A DNA stretch of 64,000 nucleotides. Source: Pyxicephalus adspersus. Its lineage: Eukaryota; Chordata; Amphibia; Anura; Pyxicephalidae. The position numbers and the translations under genes were made by a program. The DNA is taken from positions 38,948,623-39,012,622 of the forward strand of contig NC_092859.1 in NCBI RefSeq assembly GCF_032062135.1. Direction: 5' to 3'. This document shows, in pieces, positions 23,401 through 38,300 of the stretch. The notes under the pieces were generated by a model that did not search any database, was not told the DNA's origin, and saw nothing but the letters and a program-made list of their open reading frames with translations. Within the stretch, counting starts at the first letter, position 1, and each line of letters starts with the position of its first letter.

Positions 23401-26322
23401 CATATTAAAAATACCAGCTGGACTCCTATTTTGCCATAATGATATTAATCACACAAAATCATTTGAACATAAGTTCAATATTTTGATACAGTTATAAATT
23501 GGGCTTAATAAAACAGGTATGCCTTTGTCATCCGTGTGTAGTTTTTTTCTGTTTACATCACACAATCATACCCATCATTACAGGTGTCTGGTCTTTTACC
23601 AGAGGTCCGTACCAGTCTTGAGATGAACGATTTATTTATAACATTATGGGCCTCTTGACATGACCAGTAGGAGTCTTTGTTATGACAATCTTGGCACTGT
23701 GATGTGTTACACTCCACAGGTCTGACATCTCAGCACCTGGATTTTTCCAGGATCTTGTAATAATGATTTCTTCACTAGGGCATTAGAAAAGGATATTTAA
23801 CATCTATCATAACTTTATCATAAGTTACCTGTCTTTTCTTTGATGTGTTCTTTCTTAACAGCCACTCTTTTTATGGTTGGACTTGGACTACGTGCTTCTA
23901 CTGTTGGTATTGATGGCGGCATATATGTCACAGTGTCAGACTCTCTGGTGGCTGTAACTGTAAACAAAATATGTTATTACACATAAAGTATTATATTTAG
24001 TGATGTGTTTTGGTGCAACCAGGCCTCCTTCAGTGACAGAGAGAACAAATAATAAAAATGAAGAGGTGGGCCAATGTTCCTCTTCTAGACCCTAGGTGAG
24101 GGTAACCAAAATACTCCAAAGATTCTTGTAACACAACTGGTGAGAGCAATTCTTAAAAAAAGACAATCTACTGAAGTGCAGAACCTAAACATTAGCTAAA
24201 TGTTTTTATATTCCAGTTTTATTGGGTTTAGAAACAGTTAATCACTAGTATGGCAAACAATTTGGAAGCTACAAATATACCAAGCATTTGGATCTATCAG
24301 TGATACTCAAGTAGATCTGGATCTAAATTCTTAGCTGAAGTACAGTACTAGAAGCGTTAATCTAGGAAGTTCAAGTTATTTTTAGATGCATCCTCTGTAT
24401 TTTTAAGGGATGTCACTAGGCCTTTTATTAGTTTTTTGTCTTGTATTTTGTTGAACCAAAACAAAATACACACCCTGGCAAAATTAAATTCCATTATGTG
24501 CTCACACAGACAGTAAGAAGCAATATGAATGATTAGCTTTTTGTGCACTACACTAAGGCTTAGTCTACATGGACATGTGTTTCCCCAGCATTTACGCTGA
24601 GCATTTAAATGCCCATGCTTGAAATTCCCATGCATTCCAATAGGCTAGTCTACACCAGAGCGTTTGCTGGGGGGGACATTTTTTAGCATTTAAGAGAACA
24701 CTACTTGCTGCGTTTTTAAACCATTAGTAAACACCTATACACAATAAAACACCTACAAACGCTTCCAATGAAATCAAAACATTTAGGCCTGTTTTTTTTT
24801 TTTTTTTTTTTAGTTACGTCATCTGGTGGTGCTGGAAGACATGTCTTTGCTGTAACGCGGATCACACAAGTGACCATGGCGGTTGTTCTGAATTAAACAT
24901 GAGGCTAGCGACAAGGACTTCACCGTGGATGATGATTAAAGTATCCACAAACTGACATAACAAACATACAAAGAGGCTCTGGCAGTTATGGAAGGGTTGA
25001 ATGGTCAGGACTTCATGGTACAGCCAGTCAGCGTGAACTAGTGTTTTGTTCTGGGACCACCAAAGTAGAAGTGATGAAAGAGGATTAGAAATCCAGACAG
25101 GAGAAGCCATTAAAGATTCCCCATCAAGTGTTTGTGTTTGTTATTTATGTATTAGTGATTTCATTTGGGTTGCTGTGGAGTGCTCACTGGAAATTATCCT
25201 TCCAAGGGATACCATGTTAAAAAGGAAAGTATACACATTGAAACACAAAACACTATATATTTTAAACTCCTGTAAACACTTGCATAAACTCTTATAAATG
25301 AATTTGGTGCATTATGGGTCTTAAGAGTTTACAGGCAAGCTTTAAACCTTATGTAAAAGCTTGTATAAATGCAGGTAAAAGCAGTAGGAGCCTTTATATT
25401 GGTTTAAAAAAAACATTCTTTGTAGACTTAGCCTACACGAAAGCCTTTCAGAAAGTGTGTAACAGTCCCTTGTGGCTCCCTGCAGTGCCAACCTCTCCAT
25501 CTCTGGTATGTAATTATTGAATCTGCCTAAAAAAGTTAGAACTCTTTACCAATGACACGATTTTTGTATCCTTGTGCCTATGTTGTGATTTCCTCTAATA
25601 AAAGTGATTACTATGATGTAAGAAATTGATAACCTTGAATTTGCCTTGCTTCTGCAGTAGTAAATTTGGGGATCTTTATACCAGATAGTCAGGACTGAGA
25701 GTAAGATGTAGGGAATAACCTGCCTAGCAATTGTGATAGTCACTCCTACGGTTGGGTATTTCTGTACTTTTTGTACGGTTTATCCAGAGCAATTCAAAAA
25801 ACCTTATAATGGTAAGCATGGTCCAATTTGCACCAACAGGCAAAGAAAAACTATTTTGATGTCACAATAAATATAATACTTAGTTATATTCTGTGTATTT
25901 AGAAATGCATCCAGCGTGTTTTTAAAACAATCTTTTACACTTGCTAAAGATTTCTCCTCAGCTTCACAGTAAGGTACAATAGTAATACCTGTAGATAGGA
26001 ATGCATTTGAGTACTTCCCTATTACACAAGTCGATTTCTTTAAAGGCTTGTACAAAGAGTTATTTGTTAATTTCTTTACCGTAAGACAATATATTGGCTT
26101 GAATTATATTCATGAATTAGCTAATTATTTAATATTATATGGTGTTATTTTATTCATGAACAGCTCAACATGGCACTATAGAGTAAACCAAATGAAATTC
26201 TGAATGCAACATCCAAATTTATTTATAAATAAATTAATTTTTTACAGAAATTATTATCTTAAGACACCTCATTCAGATTTCAAATACATTCAAAAGTCTT
26301 GAGCTAACCCAAAGCTTGTATG

Positions 26323-26366
<44 letters not shown>

Positions 26367-29300
26367 TTTGAATGAGAAACTTAGGATTTTGTCTCGCTAT
26401 CACAAGAGGTATAGAACAGTAATACCTAATTGAATGGCCAAATGAAGCCACATTCAATAAACACATTTCACCAAGGGACCATTAGAAAATTCTTCTTCTT
26501 TTGTAAACTACTTTGTTTACTTGGGGAAAGTAAGCAGCTGCAAAGAAAGCCAGCCATTTTTGCTGTAACCAAAAGAGTACACAGCAGCTGCATCTGGACA
26601 ATTCAGGTTTAGTAGGAGCTTACACCTTGACCATAAGCTGCTTGAACACATCATCTTTTGGATTTCTTTAGATCTGATTTCGGATACTTTTGAAGCCAAA
26701 TTTTGTGGAGCTGTTGAAGTTAGCCTATTGTTTACGCTTAGGATGTACACTGTAGACAAGGCTGGGGTATCAGGTTGTACCCAGGACAGGATTCCATCTA
26801 GCCGTTTTGCTGTATCAAGGCTCGCTTTTTAAGCTTGGTGGGATAAAGGTTTAGGCGGGTGACATCCCCTGTGTTTTGGGCACTGTGACCCAACTGCTCA
26901 GTAACCACCCGAAAACAGACAGGTGGTTACTTAAATATGTTGAGTGGTGCACCCAATTAAAAGGGGCTGGGGAGGACACTGCTGTCACTAAGCATGCTAC
27001 AAGCAGCTACAGTGCACTTTGGTCCAGCTGATGACAGCTGCAATTTAATATGAAATGAAAGGAATTATTACACATATTGCTAACGGTTATCAGTGGCCCA
27101 TTGTACAACCTATTTAATTGGGATAATTAACATACGCATAGATGTTAAAGTTAAACTGAAAAAAAAACCCATTATCCTAGTAATTTGACAGGGACTGACG
27201 ATTCCAGACATTCAAAAAGGTCCCGAAACTTTACCAATCCAACTTTAGGTATTAATTACCTTCCTGTTGCATAGTCTTGTCTCCAGTCACGATTTCATTA
27301 GAACCCCGTTCCTCATCTTGATCAGATGTCTCATTTTGTGCTGATGGGAGAGGACTATCATTCTCTCCTCTAACTACATCCCATCCATGTTCCTGTTTAG
27401 GACTATCTATCTTCTTTTTTTTCTTTGTCTTGATTTTTGGCTGCAATGATCTTTTCTTTTCCAGGTCAGCTGCTTTCTTTCCTGTTGAAAGAAAATACAT
27501 TTAAAGGAAGGCTCTTTGCACTGCATTCACAAATGCATTAGGAGCCATTTATCAAAGTTTTATCCCAAGACATACATATATTTTACATAAAATATCATTA
27601 GAAAAGTGTGTGATACCAGACCAAAATGTCATTGTGCCATTTTCAACTAGGTTCAACTAGGTCATAGTCTGTGAACATTAGTAAATGAAAGTGTTATTTA
27701 CAGCATCAAAATATCCAATTTTGGACATAGGAGACCATTATCAGCACATTAGGACGCAGAAAAAATTAGCATATAGCTATAAATTAGTAATAAAAATAAA
27801 AAATAGACATAATATGATACAGCTCATTAAAACCTTTAATATATTTTTTTTTACAGAAAATAAACATAACTACCAAAGCCTAACTTAATACCAACCTTCT
27901 ATATTCTCTCACAGTTAAAGTGAGATTGCAAGAGTTAACATTGACAGGCAGGGCTCTAATGCTCTGCACAGCCCCAGCAGTGAACATTCATATAAAATGG
28001 CACAGTACAAGGATGACTGGACTGATGTTTCTCTTTTACTGACCAATCATAGGCTGTCATACATCCTAGGCCAAAGTCAAGGTACCTGGATCATAATAGG
28101 AGTGGCTGAACACAATTACTTTCTCTTTGGAAGTACAAAAGCCCACTTATATGTAATTCAAACATATATCTCAGTGGTTAAAATGCAACTCCTAGGCATC
28201 TCTAAACAGATAAACAAGTCCAGAAGATGGTACTGACCTTTGGGTGGCCGGCTGTGCTCCTGCCTGGATAAGAGCCAACTGTGTAAACAGAAGTCATCAG
28301 CCCCCGTCCACACCTGGTCTGCCTCTACTGGAGACCACTGAACACAGAGAAGCCTCCCCTTGTGTCCACGATAATTACTGAGAGGTTCTTCCTGTAGAAC
28401 ATCCCAAATCTAGAACAAGACAAAGGTTTAAGGACAAACGTTTTAGGGCAAAGGTGACAATTTAAAGGTAAATCCGTAACATAATTTCATTTTTGATGAC
28501 TGAACATCCATTATCCTGCACTTGGCACCCTAGAATGCCTATATGTCCATCCCCACTGCTGCTCCAAAAATTACAGGAAACAGAAATGCTGACATTGGCC
28601 ATGTCTTTAGCATGCCCCTCATTACAGCTTGATGGTTAGATGCTCACTTTTGAGTAGAGTCAATTGATATGTATGTCATGCCAGACCCAGAAGAATTTTG
28701 GTTAAAATTTTACAAACTGGTTTCTGTCAGTTTTCCTTTTTAATTCCTCTGATTTATTTTCATAAAAAACAACCTACAGATCAGAGATAACAAAAGTATC
28801 TACAACGTTACTGAAGCACCTACAGCTGAGTTCAGAATAATATTATACATTACAATACAAATATATAAATGCATTGGAAACACTGCACATTTTATTCCAA
28901 AACAAACCATGGGAAAACATATCAAATTTGTGTTATTCCTTTACAGAAAGCAAAGAAAAGGAAAGATTAGGCTGCTCAAAATATTAGCAGTGTGGAGTTC
29001 ATTCATTCTGTGACAAATCCGGACCTTATTTAACAAAGGAAGGCAGCAAATGCTGTACATGCTGGGTATAGTGCATTTCTCTCTGGCAAAATGGATTGTT
29101 CCAAACATTGTTCAGAAGAACAGCATACTTTGATTAAAAAGTTGATTGAAGAGGTAAAAACATATACAGAAATGCAGAAAATGAAAGACTGCTCAGCTAA
29201 AATCACCTCAAATGCTTTAAAATGACCACTAAAAACTACCATTCACATGAATAGAAAAATAGCCAAAATGGCAAAGCTCTTAACTCCAGGAGGATCAAAG

Positions 29301-32300
29301 AAGGTTACCTGTAAGTGCTGTTACAATTAGAAGATGTGATATGAAGCCAATCAGCAAGAAGCCCCCACAAAATCCCAAAGTTAAAATAAGGTGTGCCGAA
29401 GGGGTTACAGTTTGCCAAAGAACACACTGACTGGTCTACGAAGAAATGGTGCAACATTTTGTGTACTGTTGAAAGCAAGATTGTTACTTTTGGGTCTAGG
29501 AGCAGCAGACAGTTTGTCAGATGACCCCTAAAAACTGAAACCAAGCCAAAGTACACTGTGAAGGTGGAACAAGCATCATGATATGGGGATTTTTCTCATA
29601 CTAAGGTGTTGAATGGTATCACATACCATCATGGATCACGGATCAGTTTGAATACATTAAATACTTGAAGAGGTCATGTTAACTTAAACCAAAGAATACA
29701 TGCCCTTGAAATGGGCGTTTCAAAAAGACAACAGCCCCAAACACACCAGACCAGAGCAACGTCTTGGTTCCAGACCAACAAGATTGAAGTTATACAGTGG
29801 CCAATACCCAGACCTTAATCCAATAGAAAACTTCTGGGGTGACATCCAAAATGGTGTTTTTGAGGCAAATCATGGAAATGAAGAATTGCGGAATGTAGTC
29901 CAAATATCCTGGGCCGGAATACCTATTCACTGGTCCCAGAAGTTGGTCAACTACATGAAACCCTGATGTGCAGCTTTTCTCAGAAACAGTGAATATACAA
30001 CTAAAAATTACTTCAATAATTCAAGGTAAAACAAAATCTTTAAAGATTTTTTAGTTTATTCACGTCAATGTTTGTAAAGAAAAGAATGCAGACACTGCTA
30101 TTTTTTTTGAACACCCTAATATTTCCTTTTCTGTAAGGGAAGAACGCAAACTTGTTGGAAGAACACAAAATATGCAGTGTTCAAATGCATTTGCGTTTAT
30201 AGAAATAGGAGCTATCGTAAAGATTTGGAGCTTTTTCACCCACATGCTATATATTATCCTTATGAAAATGATGAAAATAACAGTATATAAGAGTTTCACA
30301 CCACATTAAAAAAGTTTCAGCTACAGCATTGTATAAATGCAGGAAGTTAGGTTTTGTACATGCAGGCATCCCATCGGCTTGTACAAGCAGGGTGTACAGT
30401 GAGCTTTTACAAAGACTGCATTGCTCTCATCAAGTTTTACAAAGCTGTTTCAAAGCAATCCAAAGCTTCATTTGAAAGAAGTTTAACCTTTAAAATGTAT
30501 TTTCTCACATGCCTTTGAAAAGCTGTACACACTGCTCCTATTCCAGCCAAGGCCTGTATGTACAAAAACCTGAACTCAGGCATTTATCCACTTCATTTGT
30601 TTATGAAACTTTTTTGGATTATTCTTGGATGCAGTGCAACAATTGTGAATTTCATTGTAAGCAGCAGAGTTCACTGCATGGTGTCTCTTAATGATCTAAA
30701 TACATAAATGGAAATATTTGGGTACCTAATAAATGCATGCCAAAAACAGGCTACATTTCTGGGAATAGCTGCTGCCTGTGGCCTGCTTCTTGTGTATACA
30801 TTACCACAAGAAACTAAAAGATAGTTGCATTGCTTAAAAACTATGCAGCACTATTCATATATGTGTTTATATGATTGAAACACAATAGGACCAGAATAAG
30901 GATATCTTTACCATGTAGCTCATCTCACCTGTGATGTACCATCATAGCTGGCAGATGCCAGCCTGGCATCATGATGCGGGCTCCATGACAGACTTGTGAT
31001 CTTTGCTGTGTGCCCACACAGGGTTCTGTAAGGCTCTGTAATTGTGATGGGGGCATCAGAGACGTTTTCTGGGGGAATAAAAAGAATTAAAAGTTTTTAT
31101 TTACCAACTAAAAACAATATTCTTTTACTGAATTACAATCTGAATGGATAGTATTATTAGCCCCAGTGTTAAACATTTTCTGCAGCGCTGACTGTAAGTG
31201 AAATCAGGTACTTCAGCATTAAAAATAAATTTTTTCATGTTTGTATCACTTTAAAGTATGTATAGGCACAACTTTTTCCTGTAGCTTTGGATAGAATAGG
31301 ATAGCGTTTGTAGTCTGTGTCCTGTTGAGAGATTTTTTAATGATTTTCTGTACCAAATACAATGGAAGTAAGAGAAAATAGGGTCACTGGAACAGATATT
31401 ACTGCTATATTATATTTGGCACTATAGTGTGTTTCCAACACTTATTTATGAAAAAAAAAAAAAAAAAACAGGACTCTTTAGGCATCCAAGTTTAGATACT
31501 TCCTTGCACAATTTAAACAACCAAGAACAATCATACTTTTTATTTTAATAAAAAATAATAAAAACAATTTAAAACATTTTATTGGGTTGATCCCAATTGA
31601 TAATAAACTCAAAAGCTTTCCTGACCCTCCAAATTCCGATACCTGGTTAGTATCAACAAGCAACAATCAGGGGCCACCTCAGTTAGATCCCACATAACAG
31701 AGGATTTCACACTTCCAACAGAAGTAAGCTGCACCATGGATGATGCAGGGAGTTCATTTGGCTGCACTAGGCAATAAAACTAAGAGCGGGTATCCTGGGC
31801 CAACAATTTTTTTTCTGTTTGCCAGTAATCAACCGTCCAATAGGCAGCAGGGAACTCAGGAGGTATAAAAGACTTTTTTTATTCTTCTTTTAATGGACAA
31901 GATAGACGGACAGATTTTTATCAGGACTGTTGCATGTGTGGTGTATTAATTCTTCATGTTATAATCTGCACCATGCAAAACCACAAGATTTATTTTAAAA
32001 TTTGGTTATAAACCCATATGAAACAATTTGAAAGAAACTAGCAAACAAACATAGTCCCAATAATAGTTCAAATGGTTAACAAAATCAAAAAAACATGTCC
32101 ATTAAACAGACATAGATTTTTTAGAATACATAGTAGTTTTGCATTATCAATATGCGTTCTCACCCAGAGGTCCCTTTAGGTTGTGCACATAAACCATAGC
32201 ATTGTTGGATCCTGATGCCAAGAGAAAACTTAGGTTTGGGTCCTCACTGTGATCATGATGCCAGCGAAGAGCATTCACCAGTTTATGATGTTGTTGGATA

Positions 32301-35300
32301 GTGCAGATCAGCTGAAGATTTGGAGCCCGGAAGATTTCAATACTCCTATATACCATAAAAAACCACAAAATCAAATATACAACTTGTAATTTTCCAACCC
32401 CAAAAAATGTAAGAATATTCTTTAGGGCTTTGCGATTTGCCATATCCATTTAAAAGTTCTGTGCATCCTAAAATAAATTTATAATAACTTCCTAAACCTG
32501 CCATCTTAGGGTTAGAAGATGAAAGATTTCAGCACAATAACCTGTACCTTTTTCAGCACATCCTGAAGTGTGCCTTGATCCTTCATTTACAGCATTTTTT
32601 CAAATATATTTTACTGTCTGCTCCGGTAAAGTGCTCCATTCATCCTGGGAGAGCCTCAACGAGTAATTGACAGATTTTGTTTTCTAGTTTTGGCAAACTG
32701 TTCCTTGTAGTCTTGGAAATGTAATGGAGTATTATTCTCCAAATATTAAGCATGGACAGGTTTTCACAGTGCACCAAATACAACAGCTGCTCACTCTAGT
32801 ACTGTATGTTAAAGAAGGGCGTCATGTTAAAAATCGTAAAAAGCTGCAGATTTCAGCAATGACTTCCCACAGACACAGTAAAGACAAGACGTGCTCATTA
32901 CAAAACCAACCTGTTGTTGAAATGTTTCTAAGGTTGTAAAATACTAGTGTGAAAAGATAGTATGACCCAGGTACTAATATTTGTTACAATATAATATTAT
33001 TTAGATTTGACAGTATACTTTTCCAAACTTTCTGTTCCGCTTTAAATTAAAAAAAAAATTTACAAGGATCCAACTAAAGTTTAACTTTTCCATTATTCTG
33101 TTATTTTACTACAAGTCACTTACCCATCTTCATTGCCAATGGCAATGTGCTGCAAGTCAGGTTTCCAGCTCAGTTCAGTGTGTACAGGCAACTTGTGCTG
33201 ATAAAACAGAAGAGAAAAAAATATCACACCACACATACAATATTTATGAAAGGAAGCATTGTCCCAGCATCAAAACTTTATATGTCACTGCTAAGAGATG
33301 TGACACACCTACAGCTGTGGTACTTATTAGTAGGATGCCACAGTGGTAAATGTTAAAAACTTACCTCAGAAAAATTCTGTGTGGCCTAAAGGTGTCATAT
33401 TTAACCTACCAGCAGCAATGCAACTGAAAATATATTCTTTTTGGGTGGTATAGCCTATTAAATTCCTAGTAAAGTCAATAAACAGGCATTTCTAAATATC
33501 CTTACCATACAATTAGGAACAGAATGAGGCTTTCAATATTATTGGCCTAAATCCAAGTGATGAAAATTCTTAAATTTGGCATTAGCCAGCAAAGCTTTTA
33601 TACTGCACCAACAGATAGTGCTGTAAATTTTCTCTTTAGAAGTGATAATACTCACTTTAATGTCATTGGTGTCTTGGATCAGCTTGTTAATATCCTGAGC
33701 CTCCAATGAAAGTTTCCAGGGATGGTGCTGGAAGATGATTCCTTCTCCCCCACAGCTGTACAGAGTGAATTTGGAACAGTCCCCTTCTGCTCCTGCACAT
33801 AATTTGTCACAAATGAGCTTTCTATCACATTATGTAATGTATGATTAGGAGTGTCATAACTGTAAACTCACCAAATGAGAATGGGGGCAGTGGTGGACCC
33901 CAGCACAAAGAATAAACAGTCTTCTTGTGGTAGGTGCTAGAGATCTGTGGGGGCCTAAAGTTAAAAAGAAGCATATTCAAAGGCAACATACGGCAACACT
34001 TCATCACACAAAAGGAATAATGAGCCATATAAAGATGACATCTGCACAAGCCAGTTCACCCTGTCCAAGCAACTTGTGCCCAACACTCACCTATGCTTTC
34101 TTCTATCTTGGGGGGAGGGGGGGGGGGTTACAGCAAAAAGCAGATAATTTGGTTTAGACAAGCATATAAATGTCACATGCCTGTGATGCAAAAGTTATAA
34201 CATTGTCTCCTCACCTAGCCCCACTTTATCACTTGAGTTTGAGTATCACTAGATGATGTCCTTACACTTAGCTCCATTTCTGTACATAGATAATGCTAAA
34301 AGTATCAATGAAGGACTTTTGGAGATAAAAAGTTTTCATTTTTACCTATAGCATAGTTCCTGAGCCATGCTTTGACCAATCAGTGCAGCTAAAGTGACCC
34401 TTCTACCTACTACTATGCTTACCTAAGCATACATACAGTAAGCCCTATTTATATTCTTTCCATTGTGCTTATAGATATGGTAAAATGCCAAGTAAAGTGC
34501 ATGTTAGAAATGTTGTTTATACAGTTCAATGAAACCTGAAGGCAGTAAATGGGGGGGCTTCTCTAAACTCCTTTTCAGGCTCCACTGAGCACTGCTATAG
34601 CGGAAAGGGCTTAGGTGCTGTGAAAATTCTAATTTATACCTCTTAGAATTATCATGTGCTCACCTTGCATATTTTAACAAAATGCCTTACGCCACAAAAT
34701 GCCTTCTATTATCTTAATAGGCATTTTGCATGCCTTTTCTTAGTTGTACTTACTGGAACCTGATAAACTACACCAAATGCTGCTCTTCTGTGCAACAATT
34801 GTGCCCTAGTGGACACTGGTAAATGCATTAAGCAGGTCACAAAGTCAGGCTTCAGTAACAAAAAAGAAACAAAATCATAGGGGGACACAAAAGGTTATTT
34901 CTAGATTCTGTGTCTGCACTATTACCATACCTATTTAGGATAGTAGATTTAAAGCTAGTTGTTCTGCATCATAAGTGGATTCTAATTGCTGCCTGAGGCT
35001 CCCAGCTGTTTGCCTGGAGAGCCGCTCTAACCATACTAATGTGTTATTCTCTTACTTGGAGGAGAACACATCATAAATCCCAACCTTGCCGTCATCTGTA
35101 CCAAATGCCAGGCTACCTTCTTTGGTGGGATGCCAGGAAAGCTAGAAAGAGTAAAACACCAAATCAGATACAAAGAAAAAAGAACAGATATTCGCCTTAT
35201 TGTCAGCTGATATTTTATGCTCTTCTCATTATCCTACCGTAGCCTCCCAAAAAGGCAGACTATTAAGGACACAAAATTTAACCTACGATCAAAGCTTTTT

Positions 35301-38300
35301 TTTTTTTTTTTACTATTTTGTGCTCAGTGTCTTTTTAAGACTTTGTGATCAAAATGTAATGCTTTTTTTACTATAGGTGTGGAGGTACAAAAAGCAAGCT
35401 ACTGCAGCAGGAAATAGCTGGACAAACTAGCAATGATATCACAATGATAGTATTTAAAAAAAACATATGCAGGTTTTCCCATCAAATAAGTTTATTTAGA
35501 CACTTACCGCAGTGACTTTGGACTTGATGCCTTGCCACAACGTCTTCACATCATAGGAGTTTACAACAGACATAGTGTTCCATACGCGGATCATGCTGTC
35601 ACCTACTCCGATGGCCAAGCATCCAGCAGCCACAGGGGAGAAAGCCAGGCAGTACACAAAGCCACCCAGGGAACTCAATGTCCAAGAGCAAGAAAGGGAA
35701 CCCAGATCCCAACATTTTACCTGGAAATAATTTGAGAATTCAAAAAAATCCAACAAAGCAACATTTATCAAACATTATAATAAAAGTACACTATAAATAG
35801 ATCTTTTACCATCTGAATAAATAATGGATACATGAATCTCACAGTGGCTTTTAATACTTTTACATGCTATGGTTACCTCTCTACTAGGTTTCCCCAAACT
35901 CTACTCCCCCTGTAGCCTATAAAAAAACTAATACGTCTAGGTACTTCAGTGAATAGTCACACCCATGTAGAAAAGGGAACAAGAGGTGAAGCGATGAGAC
36001 CTCCAAGGTAAGGCTGATGCAAAACAGTGAAACTTGGGAGAAAATTTATCACTGGAATCCCCCAAATATACGGTTAAGCTTTCATAGTACCCACCTATAG
36101 CTGCAAAAAATTCAAGTACAGACAGTCCCCGAGTTACATACATGATAGGGACTGTAGGTTTGTTCTTAAGTTGAATTTGTATGTAAATTAGAACAGGTAC
36201 ATTATTTTATTAAAGCCAATTAGGACAGATGTTTGTCTCAACATTTTTTTAGGCAGCATAGTGTCAGTTACTGTATAAAATCCTCACTGTGAGTTAATCA
36301 CAAACAAAGCAAAAAAAACATTAATTAACTTCTGGAGCAAGCTGTGCTTTACAAATTACAAGAGCTTGCAGAAGATCTATGTCTCAGCTGTGTTTAGCAA
36401 AAGATTTCTTCTGCAAGTCATCCAACACCCCCCCTCATCAAGCCTCCATCCTGAACAGGAGCAGCAGGTTCTGTGTCTAGGAGTCATCCGTATGTTGGAT
36501 GTCCTTACGTTGGACTACCTGTATTACCAAAAATTAGTTATGAAATTTAAAGTAAAAAAAAAAAAATATCGGCATCAGGAATAAAAGAAAAGGGAAATCT
36601 GAAGAGTTTTACACAAAAATTAATGCGCTTTCATTATACAATTTCCAACATAAATTTAGAATTTGATTGCTTGCTGTGAATATTGGGCAACTTATTTCCT
36701 ATTACAACAAACTAAAACCTATAAAACTATAACAAACTAAAACCTTTATATACAAGACAACCAGAAAGGACAAAAAATATTAGTAATCAACAATGTCCAC
36801 AGTGTGATTAGTTTGTATGAGAATCTGATATCTTGATTGAATACTTTACTGCCATGGAACACTATTTTACATTAAGAGAACAGTGTTGCCTACAAACTCA
36901 ACATGAAGAAAAAAAGCAGGCAAACTTTGTCTGAAAAAGCATTTTACAGAAAGAGCTTTATGGGAGAAATGCTAAGGCTACTGCCCTGAGATTTATGTGA
37001 CTAAAATAGCTTAAGAACTTGATTCCATCTGTCATATGTCCCAAGTACTGATTAGTGATTTAGGTATGCAATCATATGCCATGTCCAAGAAACTTAAGCA
37101 GATTCACCAATTGGAGGATGCAGAGTTAATTGATTTTCTACACTGAAATATGTAATACCTGCTGAAACCTACAAGGTGGGGTAGGGCCAACAAGGGGAGA
37201 AGCCATGTACTTTTTTTCTTCATGTTGAAGGATGCACTCTGATTAAAGGGTACACTGCCTTGGTGTAATGAAGACTGGCACATTTATGACTTTCCCTTGG
37301 TGATGTATTTAGAATCACACACACAGTATTTTTGCAACTTCATGGCAAATCTCTGGGATAAGGGGCATCCTCATTCCCTTAGAAAAAAGAAAGAAAGGTG
37401 TAAATTACTGCCAGTTTGAGAACAAGCAGCTTTTTCTCTGTAAGTTAAACAATTATCATCGAAAGCATGCAGATCCACTCTCTGGCTTGGTGCAGACAAA
37501 TGCCATTTGAGCTGCCTTTATTCTTTTATAGTTTTGTAAATGGGTGGGTTGAAGTTGGGGAGACTGCAAGTGTGGATTTCATAGCAGACCACCTGATGGT
37601 AGTGCTGTGCAATATGGTCATTGTTGTTTTCTAACAAAAATAAAATGGACTAGATCCAACACATTGGGGCTGATTTCCTTAACAAGTTAGGCTGCTAAAT
37701 CAGCAAAGTAAATTATCTTCTTGCAATGGATATTTCACTTAGCCAAGTGATTGTGGTGAAAATTACATTTTAAGGTAATATCCAATCACGTGTCCGTAAA
37801 AAAAAGCATGCAATGATTTGAAGTCAGCAGACGTTTGCCACATTCACAAAGCTAAATGAAAAAGTTGCAGTGTGAAAATTCAGGAACAACCTAAATTCTT
37901 TCAGTAAATCAACTCTATTGTGTGCTCAAGTGGAACTAACCAGTGTCCTAACCTAAATTTAGGTCTTTGACAATTGCCACTGCTTCAAACTTACATCTCG
38001 GTCCATAGATGTAGAGATAAGTAATTCCCTCCCTTCTTCTGTTACAAGTGAACACAGATTAAAAACAATTCGAGTATGGTTTTGTCCTTCTGAAGCGCCC
38101 AAGAGACTCCATTTTTGTTTTCCAGACTTTGTCAGATCCCACAAGAGCAGCTCACCTCTAGAAATAAAATACAAAAGAAAAGTCAGATGTCATTCTACGA
38201 GATAATAGAATGTCCTTTTACATCATAGAAGAGATCAAAAACCTTTATACAAATATGTATTAATTTAATTATATACTAATATAATATTTAATTATATAGA

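Noticed and set aside
35532..35735. A 67-codon plus-strand frame
   Set aside because: It is the antisense shadow of GEMIN5 coding exon 8.
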